Below the pieces are notes generated by a model. The model had not been told where the DNA came from, ran no database searches, and saw only the letters and a program-made list of their open reading frames with translations. A program made the translations under genes and the position numbers. Positions 5,570 to 6,770 of a stretch of DNA of 6,770 bases are shown here, piece by piece; position 1 is the first letter of the stretch, and every line of letters starts with the position of its first letter. This stretch comes from Euryarchaeota archaeon UBA111 (GTDB taxonomy: Archaea; Thermoplasmatota; Poseidoniia; Poseidoniales; Poseidoniaceae). The DNA is taken from NCBI GenBank assembly GCA_002506025.1, contig DAWS01000013.1:1-6770 (forward strand), given 5' to 3'.

Positions 5570-6614
5570 GTCGCTCGCGCATCTGTTGACGTCGCTCATC
5601 ATCATCATCGACACTAGCTGAATTAAATCGGCGATTCAGCATCGCTTGTTCCCAAACATAGACTTCTCCTTGTTCGTCACCGATTACCACCCTATCAGTA
5701 TTTGAAGTAATCACGCGTATCTTAGCAGCCTGCATTGATGCAATTTCATTCCCGTCGGTCAGTGATATAACTTTGAGTAATCCTTTGTTAATATCTTGAA
5801 TCCCACACCATATTGTTGGCGAATCGTTAACAATGATTCCGTTTGATATGGCTGTTATATTTCCAACTGAAACTTGTAGCGATTGTTGGTAGTCGGTGCC
5901 TAATTGGATGATATTCTTGTCATCTATCTTAATTAGATGAGTTCCATCATGTAATATGGAATTTACTGACTTTCCTTGGCCATTGACTAACTTTTCCTCA
6001 AGACTTGTAAGATCACCATTTGCGTGACCAAATATTAGATTTCCATTGAAGTTAACTGAAGCAGTAACTGATGAACTAGAATCTAATGCCTTGTGCTCAA
6101 CGTCACCACCCGAAGAAACCTGTGCAACACCCATCTTTGGTCTTCCCAAACCTAGATACAAATTGCCGTCTAACTCATCGAGAGTCCAAGGTCGTTCTGG
6201 CATGTGTTTCACCCAAAGTTGTGACCCCGATGAATCAAAACACCAAATTGCTGAATCAATAAAGTCGTTATGTTCAATGTCGTAAACAGAGGAAGTAGCA
6301 TAGACTAACCCGTCAACTGTCGTGACAATATCTGCACTACCTTCCAGCGGATGTTGCCACATCAATGCTCCATTTTCGCTGTTTAACGCGCTCAAATGTA
6401 ATCCTGCTGTAGCATAAATCCCATTTTCATTGGCTGCAATAGAACCAACTCTATCAGGCAATTCAACGCTCCACAATAAGTCGCCTGAGGCATTCCATTT
6501 CGCTAATCGTCCATCCCATCCACCAGCAACTATGTTGTGATTATCATCAATGAATAGCGCAGATACTGGCTCGTCTAGCGAGCGTCGCATCCAGCATGCG
6601 CCAATCAAGTTCAT
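5541..6614 (-). CDS. Intracellular beta-propeller (PQQ/WD40-like repeat) protein
   Basis: 357 residues. Repeated blade-like units follow the pattern strand, G-x-L/V-x-x-W/L, G-x-x-x-W: GGWDGRLAKWNASGDLLWSV (31-50), LHLSALNSENGALMW (72-86), AIWCFDSSGSQLWV (122-135), VAQVSSGGDVEHKAL (163-177), GNLIFGHANGDLTSL (191-205), LLKVISLTDGNEIA (279-292) and VVIGDEQGEVYVWEQ (309-323). This is consistent with a six- or seven-bladed propeller. There is no signal peptide or membrane segment, so it should be cytosolic and probably a binding scaffold rather than a PQQ enzyme. The propeller is followed by an acidic stretch, DDDDE (336-340), and a basic amphipathic helix, RRQQMRERLNALRKREL (341-357), a likely partner- or nucleic-acid-binding tail. 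The ATG at 6612-6614 is supported by a TATA-like element about 29 bases upstream; an ATG at 6590 is the alternative. The target is unknown. Confidence 0.82.
   Translation of the reverse strand: MNLIGACWMRRSLDEPVSALFIDDNHNIVAGGWDGRLAKWNASGDLLWSVELPDRVGSIAANENGIYATAGLHLSALNSENGALMWQHPLEGSADIVTTVDGLVYATSSVYDIEHNDFIDSAIWCFDSSGSQLWVKHMPERPWTLDELDGNLYLGLGRPKMGVAQVSSGGDVEHKALDSSSSVTASVNFNGNLIFGHANGDLTSLEEKLVNGQGKSVNSILHDGTHLIKIDDKNIIQLGTDYQQSLQVSVGNITAISNGIIVNDSPTIWCGIQDINKGLLKVISLTDGNEIASMQAAKIRVITSNTDRVVIGDEQGEVYVWEQAMLNRRFNSASVDDDDERRQQMRERLNALRKREL
5561..5576. repeat. Short inverted repeat at a convergent gene end
   Basis: GAGCG (5561-5565) and CGCTC (5572-5576) form a possible 5-base-pair stem with a 6-base loop that holds the TGA of the MptE-like gene (5567-5569). 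It sits in the region where the two convergent genes overlap, and no T-run follows on the plus strand. It may be chance, or a weak structural end signal like the one at 144-158. Confidence 0.2.
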
Positions 6615-6637
6615 GTTTGGGCTTAATCAGTTCAGCA

Positions 6638-6648
6638 TCATAATACAA
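6638..6648 (-). promoter_or_regulatory. TATA-box-like promoter element for the beta-propeller gene
   Basis: On the minus strand the element reads TTGTATTATGA. Its centre is about 29 bases upstream of the ATG at 6614. With the usual archaeal spacing of about 25 bases to the transcription start, the mRNA would begin within a few bases of the ATG, that is, nearly leaderless. No Shine-Dalgarno-like sequence precedes the ATG. Confidence 0.45.
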
Positions 6649-6671
6649 CTGGGTGATTGTTTACAATAGCA

Positions 6672-6770
6672 TCAATTAATTTCTTTCTTGGGCTTACTGA
6701 TGGTAAATGTAAGAACAAATGCTACTAAACTGAATAAGCAGGCTGAATAATAATGACCCATGGTGAAGAA
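6672..6770 (-). CDS. C-terminal end of a membrane protein (partial, cut by window edge)
   Basis: On the minus strand the frame is open from the window edge (6770) for 32 codons to a TGA at 6672-6674. It encodes a hydrophobic stretch, YYSACLFSLVAFVLTFTI, followed by a basic tail, SKPKKEIN. This is a typical last transmembrane helix followed by a positively charged cytoplasmic end. An ATG at 6759-6761 could alternatively start a very small (29-residue) membrane protein. The frame ends 57 bases before the propeller gene on the same strand, but the propeller gene appears to have its own TATA element. The family cannot be identified from so little sequence. Confidence 0.5.
   Translation of the reverse strand, partial: FFTMGHYYSACLFSLVAFVLTFTISKPKKEIN

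Noticed and set aside
6614..6710. Repeat of AAGCCCAA on the minus strand just before the propeller ATG and near the end of the upstream partial gene
   Set aside because: The shared stretch is only about 8 bases and is probably chance.
1..6770. Search by eye for tRNA, rRNA, CRISPR repeats, insertion sequences and long direct repeats
   Set aside because: No candidate was found. The window is filled by protein-coding genes with short gaps.

Overview
The window looks like chromosomal DNA from an archaeon, most likely an uncultured euryarchaeote related to the marine Thermoplasmata (Marine Group II/III, Poseidoniales-like). That placement is an inference. It rests on three archaeal-type genes: the large subunit of DNA primase (PriL) with its Fe-S cysteines, a DUF373 membrane protein, and an MptE-like pterin diphosphokinase. 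TATA-box-like sequences about 25-35 bases upstream of start codons, with almost no leader, fit as well. No mobile element, RNA gene or CRISPR array was seen.

Layout from left to right. The 3' end of an unidentified plus-strand gene (1-141) runs tail-to-tail into a small winged-helix protein gene on the minus strand (151-402). Next come two minus-strand genes that look like an operon: a zinc-ribbon protein (1313-1672) followed by a roughly 270-residue protein with a possible gamma-glutamylcyclotransferase-like fold (467-1276). A plus-strand gene for a protein with two CBS domains (1753-2298) is divergent from these, and its stop codon directly abuts the stop codon of the minus-strand DUF373 membrane protein gene (2299-3417). 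The primase large subunit gene priL (3481-4761) lies upstream of DUF373 on the same strand. An MptE-like gene (about 4781-5569, plus strand) is divergent from priL and overlaps the 3' end of an intracellular beta-propeller protein gene (5541-6614, minus strand) by 29 bases. The last 99 bases hold the C-terminal end of another minus-strand gene that ends in a membrane helix.

The region is compact and mostly housekeeping or lineage-conserved: replication priming, pterin biosynthesis and several proteins of unknown role. The genes do not form one obvious pathway. The parts most worth following up are the zinc-ribbon/GGCT-like pair, the DUF373 protein with its neighbours, and the unusually tight or overlapping gene junctions. 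There is no gene-free stretch longer than 300 bases.
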